Assembly (NCBI RefSeq): GCF_000510645.1 | Contig: NZ_KI783301.1 | Location: forward strand, 2,425,151-2,489,150 | Direction of reading: 5' to 3' | DNA from: Thermicanus aegyptius DSM 12793 | GTDB lineage: Bacteria; Bacillota; Bacilli; Thermicanales; Thermicanaceae | DNA length: 64,000 nt | Shown here: positions 52,883-61,152 of the stretch, in pieces | Layout: every line of letters begins with the position of its first letter | Numbering within the stretch: the first letter of the stretch is position 1 | Notes under the pieces: generated by a model | What the model was told of the DNA's origin: nothing | What the model saw: only the letters and a program-made list of their open reading frames with translations | Database searches by the model: none | Position numbers and translations under genes: made by a program

Positions 52883-53697
52883 GACCGGAAGAGCGCTGGG
52901 GATGGGTATCGATGCCGTTTCGTCGTGAAACGGAGCCTACTGGCTGGGTAGAGACGGCAAAACAAAAAGAGGCGCTGGCTCGCCTCCATGTGATGGTAGA
53001 TCGGGGATACTTAGGGGTATTAACTGGTGAGATCGGTAGCGGGAAAACGACCCTGATTCGTAGGTTCGTTCACGAACTAAACCCGCTTACGTACCACCCG
53101 ATCTATTTGTCGATGTCGGGGCTTAAGCCAAAAGATTTCTACGGGGAAATCCTTCGGCACCTTGGAGAAGAAGCCCCCTTCTCCTCAGTGAAAGCCAAGC
53201 GTCTCTTTCAAGAGAGAGTAGAGCAGCGCAGCTCCCAAGGGGAGAAACAATTGGTGGTGATCGTAGATGAAGCCCAAGATCTAAGCGATATGATGATTCT
53301 GGAACTTCGATTCGTCATGAACCACCAGATGGATGCCAAATCTCTCTTTCCTCTTATTCTAGTTGGACAACCCGAATTACGCAAGAGAATTCGTCTACGG
53401 AAGTATGAGGCGATTTGGCAACGAATCGGACTTAGTTACCATATTGGAGGACTAACCGAAGAGGAGAGTATCGTCTATATACGTCATCAAATGAAACAAG
53501 TAGGGGCGGGTATGCCAGTCTTTTCAGATAGTGCGGTTCACTTAATCCATGGAGCAAGTCAGGGGATCCCGCGCATCATAAACCAGATCTGTACGCAGGC
53601 GATTTACGATGCGGCGTTAAACGGACATGAAGTGATAGAAGATAAGCATATCCATCGGGTGCTGATTGACCAACAATTACAACGAGGGGCAGTCTAA
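52879..53697 (+). CDS. ExeA/TniB-like transposition ATPase (copy 1)
   Basis: A 272-aa AAA+ protein. Walker A GVLTGEIGSGKTTLIRRF, Walker B VVIVDEAQDLSDMMILEL, sensor-1-like LFPLILVGQPELRKRI and a C-terminal lid with GIPRIINQICTQAIYDAALN. The family supplies target-DNA regulation to Mu/Tn7/Tn5053-like transposases. Complete, but its transposase partner is broken. Differs from copy 2 only at residue 3 (Pro against Leu). Confidence 0.9.
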   Translation: MRPEERWGWVSMPFRRETEPTGWVETAKQKEALARLHVMVDRGYLGVLTGEIGSGKTTLIRRFVHELNPLTYHPIYLSMSGLKPKDFYGEILRHLGEEAPFSSVKAKRLFQERVEQRSSQGEKQLVVIVDEAQDLSDMMILELRFVMNHQMDAKSLFPLILVGQPELRKRIRLRKYEAIWQRIGLSYHIGGLTEEESIVYIRHQMKQVGAGMPVFSDSAVHLIHGASQGIPRIINQICTQAIYDAALNGHEVIEDKHIHRVLIDQQLQRGAV

Positions 53698-53734
53698 TTG
53701 GCTGCCTTTCTTTATACACATGATGTACAGATTT

Positions 53735-53856
53735 CACAATGAGTGGCATAAGCAATGCACTGATGTCACAGTCACCACAATGAGTGGCATGTGAAGAGAT
53801 AAGGCTCTAAATCTGTAGTGATTCACAGTATCCACAGTATCCACAACGGACGGCAT
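53735..53856 (+). repeat. Three 15-bp terminal repeats (copy 1)
   Basis: CACAATGAGTGGCAT at 53735-53749 and 53776-53790, and CACAACGGACGGCAT at 53842-53856, all in the same orientation. Followed by a dyad TGACGGT/ACCGTCA (about 53929-53951) and the putative terminus ACA at 53967-53969. The arrangement is like multiple transposase-binding sites in Tn7/Mu-type ends. Confidence 0.75.
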
Positions 53857-53969
53857 GTGTTGCTTATATTGATTGGTGATAGACTGATCGATTACTTGGC
53901 GGATTGGCGTTACAGAAGTCACGTAAATGACGGTGAGAATAAGACCGTCAAAGAACCTGATCGTCTACA

Positions 53970-54242
53970 AAGGAAAACTTTATTCCTGGAAGGCGGTTCA
54001 TCGATCTGGAGGATCTCAACCGACAAGCCCTTCAATGGTGCGATGAGAAAAACCAACGGATTCACGGCACAACCGGAGAACGGCCTTGCGACCGCTTGTT
54101 GGAAGAGAAACAGCATCTTCCGTGGGAACAGCTACCGCTTAAAAGAGAAAATGAGGTCAGGGATTTACGGAACACCAACACCAGTCACACGGTAATCGCC
54201 GTGGGTGGGTCAATTCTAAAACGGCTAAAGTGGGTCAATTAA
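53970..54242 (+). pseudogene. IS21-family IstA C-terminal remnant
   Basis: Directly after the transposon end a frame reads KENFIPGRRFIDLEDLNRQA, LQWCDEKNQRIHGTTGERPC and DRLLEEKQHLPWEQLPL, the C-terminal part of an IS21-type transposase. The N-terminal part is missing. It is followed by two GTGGGTCAATT repeats (about 54203-54240), as found near the ends or between the genes of IS21-family elements. It differs from the IS21 element at 56427-58627. Confidence 0.75.
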
Positions 54243-54329
54243 ATTCCGGCCTTGACTGTAGTGAACATCTCTTATAGAATAATATGGATATGATTTAACG
54301 TAATCACAAGGAGTTAAGGGGTTTTAAAT

Positions 54330-54728
54330 ATGATCAAAAAACAAATTCTGTGGATTACACTAGTAGTAATAATTTTATCAGCTTTGTTTTACAAAACAAT
54401 CTTTATAGAAGATAAAATCCTAGTTGAAGTTGAAAACTTGAATAGTAATCCGATAACTGATGGAAGCTTTATTTATTTCAATGAAACAATTAATCTACCA
54501 ATAATAAAAACTGGTCAAAAATTTAAGGAGACTATTGATATTAGTCAGCAAAAAGGAGAAGGTAGCTTAAAATTTAAATTTAGAATAGGAAATGGTCATG
54601 TTAGAGAAATAATAGTGATTGGATATATGGAAGGAGGACAACCTAAAAATTATAAAGGTAAAGCATATATTAAAATAGATAAAGAGGGTAATGCGACAGT
54701 AAACCTAATAAAGGGGTATAGCTTCTGA
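54330..54728 (+). CDS. Hypothetical membrane-anchored protein
   Basis: A 132-aa protein starting with a basic residue pair and one hydrophobic segment (QILWITLVVIILSALFY), which may be an uncleaved anchor or signal peptide. The outside part, about 105 residues, is beta-rich (GEGSLKFKFRIGNGHVREII). Not recognised. Strongly AT-rich codon use, unlike the genes before 51 kb, suggests transfer. AAGGGG lies upstream of the ATG. The region on to 54922 shows only a short CTATATGAA direct repeat. Confidence 0.6.
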   Translation: MIKKQILWITLVVIILSALFYKTIFIEDKILVEVENLNSNPITDGSFIYFNETINLPIIKTGQKFKETIDISQQKGEGSLKFKFRIGNGHVREIIVIGYMEGGQPKNYKGKAYIKIDKEGNATVNLIKGYSF

Positions 54729-54922
54729 TCATTTGATGAAATTTCATTTTACTATATGAACTATATGAACTGTCAGCCTGGATAGCTGCTTTTCCAAATC
54801 ACGTCGTGGAAACCGGGAAACCTGTTCTCTCCTTAGTAATATAAGACGCTCCTTATCGGCGATGGTTGTTAAGTTTACAATCATGACGTGATCAATTCTT
54901 CATTTTATTGTTATTGAAAAAA

Positions 54923-54971
54923 AAAAAGGGGGGCTGCCCAAAATAACTTTGACTTTGTGCAGTCCCTTTTT
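54923..54971 (-). terminator. Terminator of the DUF6973-like gene
   Basis: AAAAAGGGACTGC/GCAGCCCCCCTTTTT type stem on the minus strand, ending in a long T run, just after the stop of the secreted-protein gene. Confidence 0.8.
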
Positions 54972-54974
54972 GAG

Positions 54975-55820
54975 TTAGTTCACAAAATCTGAATCTCTAC
55001 CAATAAACAATACGGGTTGATTTTTGCTATTTAACTTTTTCAGATCCCCACTCTTATACAATTCAATAATGGCGTTTCTAGTTGTCGTAACACTACTATC
55101 CGTGCCTATGCCTTCATCGTCAGCTTTTAATCTACCTTCTCGATTGTTCCACAAATCCATTTCTTTTTCATAACTAGGTTGGTTGGTAGCACCGCCTTCA
55201 TGAGCAGTTGTCCAATCATAAGCCCAGCTATAACTGTCAGTAAAACCGATAATCCATATATTCCAAGCTGCATGTCTAAAAGCGTCGGTATTGTCATTAT
55301 GGCCGTTAAAACCAAATTTATACTCAGTAAAACTCGCGGCCTCATCACCGGCAACTAGTGCTCTAAATCCAAAGGACGGATTTTCATCATACAATTCCTC
55401 TTCTAGAGGATTGAGGTCTACCATCCCCTCTACTACATTATAGAAATAGGAATCTACGGCAGCAGCCGATACAGGAGTTTTGATCGTCACACTTTGTTCA
55501 TTTGAATTTTTTCTATTGTATTTTTCAGTGAGTTTCACAAAGTATTCATTAATTTCATCGATTGTGGCATTAGGATGGTTTTCTTCATATTTTAGTAACT
55601 CCTCCAACAAAATATCTTTATATCGGTAATCAAGCTTCTTATGTGCTCCTGGAAATTTCTTGTGCGTTTTGAATTTGCCACTCTGTTTCTCATTTTTAAT
55701 CTTTTGCATTTCTAAACTTTGTAATTTTGGTTCCTTATCCACTGTTTGTGCAAGCCCTGCTCCTGTTAGAGATCCGAGAATTAATAGAGTAGAAAGTAAA
55801 GTAGGAAGAATTTTTTTCAT
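54975..55820 (-). CDS. Secreted DUF6973-like protein
   Basis: A 281-aa exported protein. Signal peptide ILPTLLSTLLILGSLTGAGL then AQT. A charged Lys/Glu-rich linker (residues 30-110) precedes a compact C-terminal domain with HNDNTDAFRHAAWNIWIIGF and WTTAHEGGATNQPSYEKEMD then LWNNREGR. I recognise the DAFRHAxWN...AHE pattern as the DUF6973 group of Gram-positive exoproteins and toxin-like modules; its activity is unknown to me. Conserved His, Asp and Glu could form a metal or catalytic site. AT-rich and flanked by mobile DNA. AAGGAAAGG lies upstream of the ATG. Confidence 0.75.
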   Translation of the reverse strand: MKKILPTLLSTLLILGSLTGAGLAQTVDKEPKLQSLEMQKIKNEKQSGKFKTHKKFPGAHKKLDYRYKDILLEELLKYEENHPNATIDEINEYFVKLTEKYNRKNSNEQSVTIKTPVSAAAVDSYFYNVVEGMVDLNPLEEELYDENPSFGFRALVAGDEAASFTEYKFGFNGHNDNTDAFRHAAWNIWIIGFTDSYSWAYDWTTAHEGGATNQPSYEKEMDLWNNREGRLKADDEGIGTDSSVTTTRNAIIELYKSGDLKKLNSKNQPVLFIGRDSDFVN

Positions 55821-56426
55821 TACATACCTTTCCTTCCATATTATTGATTTTTACAGATGATATAAAATATGTTGTGTAAAGAAGAAAAGAAGGGAAAAGG
55901 GAAAAAGCTAGGAAACTTACGGATTACGGATCTAAACATAAAGCGAAGATCACCTTACTTTCAGTGATACAAGAAAGGGATTAGAAAATGCTCTATATGT
56001 TACAACAAATATATAGTGGTAAATGAGTTGCCCACATTCACTTGACTGACACGGGAACGACGTTAAGGTTGATCCCTCATATTATTGCAATATAATAAAG
56101 TGTAATAAAAAGACCTGATTCCGTGTTTTTTGCAAGAAGAAATTCCCCATTATTGCAAAGTTTTTTCCCCCTTAAATTGCAATATTAAATGCAACAACTC
56201 ACAGTAATCCAAAATATGGTTATGATAAAGCCAAGTTTCGTAACTCTTCATGAAACGCATCGTTCGGTGAACAGTTGAGTCCGTATAATTGGTGTAAAAT
56301 CAATCGTTCAGCTGGGTGACATCATACATAGGTGCCACCCCCGCCCTTTGTAACCGCTAAAATAGAATCAACAAATTCCGCTAAATAAGAATGAACAATT
56401 TCAACTTTACCATCCCTCTCCATCCT
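55821..56426. other. AT-rich non-coding stretch with TTGCAA motifs
   Basis: About 600 bases without a convincing gene. Motifs ATTGCAA recur at 56084-56090 (inside a 10-bp palindrome TATTGCAATA), 56152-56158 and 56176-56182; two of them follow CCCC tracts. Could be a degraded mobile-element end or a regulatory region. The ATG region of the secreted gene at the left edge has a weak AT-rich promoter only. Confidence 0.5.
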
Positions 56427-56526
56427 TGTCAATACCGAAATAGAATTCCCCAAAAATAACGGTTGAATTTTCCCCATTAGGGGCTATATTAGCCCCCCTA
56501 GGGGGGCGGGAAAATGGAATAATATG

Positions 56527-57306
56527 TTATTCTCCTTGCTCGTTTTGTTTATCGAGTTTAAAGAATCCGGCTTTCTTTTTCTCTTTAATCCTGTAACTCT
56601 CCCCTTTAATATTAATCGTACTGGAATGGTGTAGAAGCCGGTCTAGAATCGCTGTAGCAAGGACGTTATCCCCGAAGATCTCTCCCCAGGATCCATAGGA
56701 TTTATTTGACGTGAGGAGAATTGAGCCTTTTTCATACCGTTCCGATACGATTTGGAAGAAGAAGTGGGCTGCCTCGTCCTCCATTTTACGATAGCCGATT
56801 TCATCGATGATGAGTAGGTGCGGCTTCGTATACATCTTCATCTTCTTTCGGATTGTGTTATTTCGATCGGCGATTTGTAGTGTCTGCACAAGATCATGAG
56901 CGGTCGTGAAATAAACCGTGTATCGTTCGGAGATCGCCTTTAATGCAAGTGCCACTGACAAGTGGGTCTTTCCGACTCCGGGCGGGCCTAAAAATATGGC
57001 ATTCTCTTTATGTTCGATGAAGCGTAATGTGGCGAGATGTCTGATTCTCTTTTCGTCAATGGAGGGCTGAAAGGAAAAGTCGAACTGTTCGAGTGTCTTA
57101 TGGTAAGGAAGATGGGCCTGCTTTGTTTTCAGCGTCACGTAACGATCGTTTTTGGCGAGGATTTCTTCTTGCAATAGGTTGTCTAAAAACTCCACATACG
57201 ATATATTTTCTTTAGAGGCTTCTTCCGCAACACGGTGAAGGATTTCGGGAATCCGGGTCCATCCCAGTTGACTAAAAGCCTGCTCAAGCCGTTCTTGGAG
57301 GATCAT
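56527..57306 (-). CDS. istB: IS21 helper ATPase IstB
   Basis: A 259-aa AAA+ ATPase of the DnaC/IstB family. Walker A IFLGPPGVGKTHLSVALALK, Walker B LLIIDEIGYRKMEDEAAHFF, SILLTSNKSYGSWGEIFGD and ILDRLLHHSSTINIKGESYR. Full length and intact. Its ATG overlaps the istA stop as ATGA. Confidence 0.95.
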   Translation of the reverse strand: MILQERLEQAFSQLGWTRIPEILHRVAEEASKENISYVEFLDNLLQEEILAKNDRYVTLKTKQAHLPYHKTLEQFDFSFQPSIDEKRIRHLATLRFIEHKENAIFLGPPGVGKTHLSVALALKAISERYTVYFTTAHDLVQTLQIADRNNTIRKKMKMYTKPHLLIIDEIGYRKMEDEAAHFFFQIVSERYEKGSILLTSNKSYGSWGEIFGDNVLATAILDRLLHHSSTINIKGESYRIKEKKKAGFFKLDKQNEQGE

Positions 57307-58515
57307 TGGCTTACCGCCTCCTCTGCGAACTGCTCATAGTCTTTTAAACTTCTTTGGTGCACTTCGGGCGCATCGCTTTGTACGAGCCTTTGGGCAGGTG
57401 TGGAGACCTTTCGCGTGCTCGTAGTAGGGATGCCATCGTAGTGCTCCTTTTTTAGGATGACTTGATGCTTCCCTGTAGTTTATATGTGTTCGGCAATCTT
57501 TCGTTGCCCATGGAAAATAAGAATGCGACCGTTTTGTTCATCGAGTACCTCTACCTTTTGCCCAACATAGGAATAAGGGACTGAATAGAGATTCGATGGA
57601 AACGAGACGAGGCAATCGGAAGATACCTTACGTGAATGTCGATCGGCATTTTCAAAAGGAATCCCATTAAAATCATTGAGTTTCTCTAGGGCGAAACGGT
57701 CAATAGGTCTTTCATGTGTGGTCCCATGAATACGCACATTCGCATACGTCTCCATCCAATCACGCGCTTTCCTATTCAGCTCAGCAAGGCTTGTGAACGT
57801 TCGTATTCGTGGCCAGAAATTCTGTTTTACGTACTTTACACCATTTTCCACCTTTCCTTTGGTTCGAGGGCGATAGGGACGGCACCTTTTAAGAATAAAT
57901 CCATGATGTTCGGCAAAGCGGGCAAATCGTTCGTTCCAGATAACCTCTCCTTTTTCATCGACTCCTGTGACCACGGTTTTCATATTGTCGTACAGGACGG
58001 TTTCCGTAATCCCGCCAAAATATTGCATGGCGCGAAGGTGGCATCCGATGAGTGTCGTAAGTTTCTCGTTTTCCATAAATTCAACATAGACCATGCGAGA
58101 GAATCCGAGTGTCATAACGAAAAGATGAAGCTTCTTTTTCGTTCCGTTCCAATCTACAGTAACCTCTCCCCAATCGACTTGCGCTTGTTTCCCAGGTGGA
58201 GTCTCAAAGCGTACCGTTGCCAATGCTTGTACTTGTGGTCGTAGAGGCTGCATAAAATCTCGCAAAATAGTAGGGCCGCCCTGATACCCCCTCTCACGAA
58301 TTTCTTCAAGAAGGACAACCGCATTCAAACATCCTTCGTTCATACGCTCACGAATGTAGTCCTTGAATGGCTCTAATTTCCCGGGTCCCTTTTTCTGGCG
58401 ATGGTATCCATCAGGTACTCCTTCCTTAAGCCATTTCCGGATTGTTTTTCGGTCCCTCCCCAGCCTTAGCAATTTGTTGAATGCTCATGCCTTTCTTTCT
58501 CATCTCATGAATCAT
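57303..58515 (-). pseudogene. istA: IS21 transposase istA with a frameshift and an in-frame stop
   Basis: The N-terminus begins at ATG 58515 (MIHEMRKKGMSIQQIAK), then an extra G shifts the frame before LGRDRKTIRKWLKEG. The main frame 57480-58472 carries the HTH, the integrase core (PPGKQAQVDWGEVTVDWNGT first Asp; LYDNMKT second; RPYRPRTKGKVENGVKYVKQ with Glu) and the Mu-like C-terminus. It stops at TAA 57480, yet the same frame continues TGKHQVILKKEHYDGIPTTS to TGA 57303 overlapping istB. One insertion and one nonsense mutation therefore disrupt the gene. Confidence 0.88.
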
Positions 58516-58627
58516 GTAATACTCCCCATTGGAAGCCTAGATTTCTCTCCCTTCTGGGAGAGATTGTCCCCTACTTGTGGGGAATTTTCAACCGGTTATA
58601 TTGGGGATTTTATCACCGATTTCTACA

Positions 58628-59228
58628 CCCCAAAGGAAGGGGGAAAATAGAGCGCTTTTTTCGTTTCGTGGACACGAGTTTCCTCCCGGAAGCCTACCGA
58701 GCGATTGAACGAGGCAACATCCAAACATTAGAAGAGTTAAACCAGGCCATGACAGCGTGGATAGAAGGGTACTACCACGAACGGGTTCACGGCAGCACCA
58801 AACAAACTCCGCGAGAACGAGCTGCACAAAGTACCCGTATCCCTCGAAAGGTTTCCTTGGAGCAACTGGCAGACGTCTTTCTCTGGGAAGAGGAACGGAA
58901 AGTGGATAAAGACGGATGCATCTCGTTACAGGGAAATACCTATGAAGTGGACTTAGAACTGATCGGGAAGAAGGTGCTGATTCGCTATGACCCTTTTCAT
59001 CTAAAAGAGATTCAGGTGATGTATGAGGGAAAAAAATATCGGGATGCCGTCCCGGTTCACCTTTCACGTCTCCATGACAAGCGCGTCAAACCGGAGAAAC
59101 CAAGAGAAGAGCCTGTACAGAAAGAGGAAACCGAACTCTCCTTCTTTTCTGCCGCAGAAAAGAAGCGTCTGGAACAGATCGGTGCAGAAGGGATGAACTA
59201 TGCACAGATGAGGGGGAATGGAAAATGA
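58628..59228 (+). pseudogene. Transposase fragment (copy 2), 5' end replaced by IS21
   Basis: Open from the IS21 end. PKGRGKIERFFRFVDTSFLP includes the last catalytic Glu of a DDE/integrase core; ERVHGSTKQTPRERAAQ and the Mu/TniA-type C-terminal barrel follow. About 250 bases longer at the 5' side than copy 1. The first two catalytic Asp residues are missing, so it is inactive. Overlaps the ATPase gene by ATGA. Confidence 0.9.
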
Positions 59229-60043
59229 GACTGGAAGAGCGCTGGGGATGGGTATCGATGCCGTTTCGTCGTGAAACGGAGCCTACTGGCTGGGTAGAGA
59301 CGGCAAAACAAAAAGAGGCGCTGGCTCGCCTCCATGTGATGGTAGATCGGGGATACTTAGGGGTATTAACTGGTGAGATCGGTAGCGGGAAAACGACCCT
59401 GATTCGTAGGTTCGTTCACGAACTAAACCCGCTTACGTACCACCCGATCTATTTGTCGATGTCGGGGCTTAAGCCAAAAGATTTCTACGGGGAAATCCTT
59501 CGGCACCTTGGAGAAGAAGCCCCCTTCTCCTCAGTGAAAGCCAAGCGTCTCTTTCAAGAGAGAGTAGAGCAGCGCAGCTCCCAAGGGGAGAAACAATTGG
59601 TGGTGATCGTAGATGAAGCCCAAGATCTAAGCGATATGATGATTCTGGAACTTCGATTCGTCATGAACCACCAGATGGATGCCAAATCTCTCTTTCCTCT
59701 TATTCTAGTTGGACAACCCGAATTACGCAAGAGAATTCGTCTACGGAAGTATGAGGCGATTTGGCAACGAATCGGACTTAGTTACCATATTGGAGGACTA
59801 ACCGAAGAGGAGAGTATCGTCTATATACGTCATCAAATGAAACAAGTAGGGGCGGGTATGCCAGTCTTTTCAGATAGTGCGGTTCACTTAATCCATGGAG
59901 CAAGTCAGGGGATCCCGCGCATCATAAACCAGATCTGTACGCAGGCGATTTACGATGCGGCGTTAAACGGACATGAAGTGATAGAAGATAAGCATATCCA
60001 TCGGGTGCTGATTGACCAACAGTTGCAACGAGGGGCAGTCTAA
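59225..60043 (+). CDS. ExeA/TniB-like transposition ATPase (copy 2)
   Basis: 272 aa, same as copy 1 except Leu at residue 3. Walker A and B and the C-terminal lid are intact. Follows the truncated transposase with a 4-bp overlap. Two ATPase copies that are nearly identical imply a recent duplication or gene conversion. Confidence 0.9.
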   Translation: MRLEERWGWVSMPFRRETEPTGWVETAKQKEALARLHVMVDRGYLGVLTGEIGSGKTTLIRRFVHELNPLTYHPIYLSMSGLKPKDFYGEILRHLGEEAPFSSVKAKRLFQERVEQRSSQGEKQLVVIVDEAQDLSDMMILELRFVMNHQMDAKSLFPLILVGQPELRKRIRLRKYEAIWQRIGLSYHIGGLTEEESIVYIRHQMKQVGAGMPVFSDSAVHLIHGASQGIPRIINQICTQAIYDAALNGHEVIEDKHIHRVLIDQQLQRGAV

Positions 60044-60080
60044 TTGGCTGCCTTTCTTTATACACATGATGTACAGATTT

Positions 60081-60202
60081 CACAATGAGTGGCATAAGCA
60101 ATGCACTGATGTCACAGTCACCACAATGAGTGGCATGTGAAGAGATAAGGCTCTAAATCTGTAGTGATTCACAGTATCCACAGTATCCACAACGGACGGC
60201 AT
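60081..60202 (+). repeat. Three 15-bp terminal repeats (copy 2)
   Basis: Same three repeats as in copy 1, shifted by 6,346 bases: 60081-60095, 60122-60136 and 60188-60202. Confidence 0.75.
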
Positions 60203-60315
60203 GTGTTGCTTATATTGATTGGTGATAGACTGATCGATTACTTGGCGGATTGGCGTTACAGAAGTCACGTAAATGACGGTGAGAATAAGACCGTCAAAGA
60301 ACCTGATCGTCTACA

Positions 60316-60789
60316 GGAGACCACTTCTTTTGCCTGATCTATAATTTTTCCCATTTGTTCAATGGTGTCACTCAGTTTTTGTTTCCATCCCTTGACCGAA
60401 TGATTGGCCTGATCGTTTAGCTTATTCACGACTTCCGTCGCTTTTTGGCAAACCTCTCCTGTCACCCTTGCGACTTCTTCCGTGATCGCATTCAGTTCAT
60501 CCCACGATTCGCGGGTACGGCGTCGAAGAAGTTTTGCGATGGATAAAACCTTCTCTTTGACCTCGCGCGTACGATCTTCAAATCCCTGTACCGCGTGAGA
60601 AGTCACTTTTTTGATCTTGTTAACGATTCGGGTGATCACTTTCACGCCATCCTGAAGCAAGCTCGCATCGGTTGGATAGTGAATATCCGATTCAACTACG
60701 GTGGTATCGGTTCGAAGATTCCGCCCGGCATGGAAGATAATATCGATTAGAAATCTGGTTATATGAGGAGAATGAGAGCTTCATTAGCT
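60316..60789 (-). pseudogene. DDE transposase remnant, opposite strand
   Basis: On the minus strand a frame reads HAGRNLRTDTTVVESDIHYP, TDASLLQDGVKVITRIVNKI and a long helical stretch (EEVARVTGEVCQKATEVVNK), then runs into the transposon end. The DTTVVE...HYPTD pattern is that of ISNCY-like DDE transposases. No start, and the 3' part is lost. This gene was evidently the insertion target of copy 2. Confidence 0.65.
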
Positions 60790-61000
60790 TTAGCGAAAAC
60801 AAGCTCCCCGCCCATTTTGGCAAAAGGGAGTTTTTCCGTCCCCGAATAGCGATACAACTTGATTTTATTCAACATTCCATTTTGATGCTTATGGCCGCGC
60901 AACCAAAGCGGCATAAAATCTTTGAGAAACCGCCCGGCATCCTTCGGAATCTGATCGAGGGAAAGCGGGACAGAAGGTAGAAATTAGTAGTATCCAGGAA
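60763..61000 (-). other. Unrecognised coding remnant
   Basis: A minus-strand frame reads PKDAGRFLKDFMPLWLRGHK and YRYSGTEKLPFAKMGGELVF before stopping at 60763. It has no start in this region and matches nothing I know. G+C is higher than in the adjoining ABC operon, so it probably belongs with the remnants to its left. Confidence 0.3.
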
Positions 61001-61040
61001 TTGCTTGCGACTTTTGGTTTAGAAAAACTTTAACAAAAAA

Positions 61041-61074
61041 ACTACAAAATGAAGTAGAAAAATACTACAAAGTG
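61041..61074. promoter_or_regulatory. Direct repeats ahead of the ABC operon
   Basis: ACTACAAAATG (61041-61051) and ACTACAAAGTG (61064-61074), 23 bases apart, with a GTAG (61054-61057) giving a local dyad. Followed by a weak promoter (TTACAT near 61085 and TATACG near 61108). Could be operator half-sites for a repressor; the regulator is not in the window. Confidence 0.4.
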
Positions 61075-61152
61075 TATGATTTCTTACATTCAAATATGTG
61101 ATATATTATACGTATTCTTAACATGTCATTTTATATGAGAGGACTTTCAAAG

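Larger units (their letters stand above)
52532..53969 (+). repeat. Direct repeat copy 1 (1,438 bp, transposon right half)
   Basis: Matches 58878-60315 at a constant offset of 6,346 bases with only three differences that I noticed (52886, 53676, 53679). It holds the end of a transposase gene, a complete ATPase gene and the right terminal repeats, and stops at ...CGTCTACA. Its left edge cuts the lipoprotein gene; its right edge abuts an IS21 remnant. Confidence 0.95.
56427..58627 (-). mobile_element. IS21-family insertion sequence, damaged, ends visible
   Basis: The left end begins TGTCAATACCG (56427) and the right end finishes TTTCTACA (58627); read inward both begin TGT and align over about 50 bases, sharing segments like ATAAC-GGTTGAA and TTCCCC. 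Between them are istA and istB in IS21 order with a 4-bp overlap. No matching target duplication is seen (flanks CATCCT and CCCCAA). It cuts the transposase gene of repeat copy 2 at 58628. Confidence 0.85.
58878..60315 (+). repeat. Direct repeat copy 2 (1,438 bp)
   Basis: Second copy of 52532-53969, same orientation. Contains the transposase 3' end, ATPase gene and terminal repeats, and again ends ...CGTCTACA at 60315. Outside the repeat the flanks differ completely on the right, fixing the element's right terminus. Confidence 0.95.

Noticed and set aside
53734-53922. 62-codon minus-strand frame, also at 60080-60268
   Set aside because: Its two occurrences are only the direct repeat; the peptide comes from the terminal repeat region and has no ribosome site.
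54187-54242. GTGGGTCAATT repeats as regulatory sites
   Set aside because: They lie in the 3' part of an IS21 remnant and match what such elements carry near their ends or between their genes.
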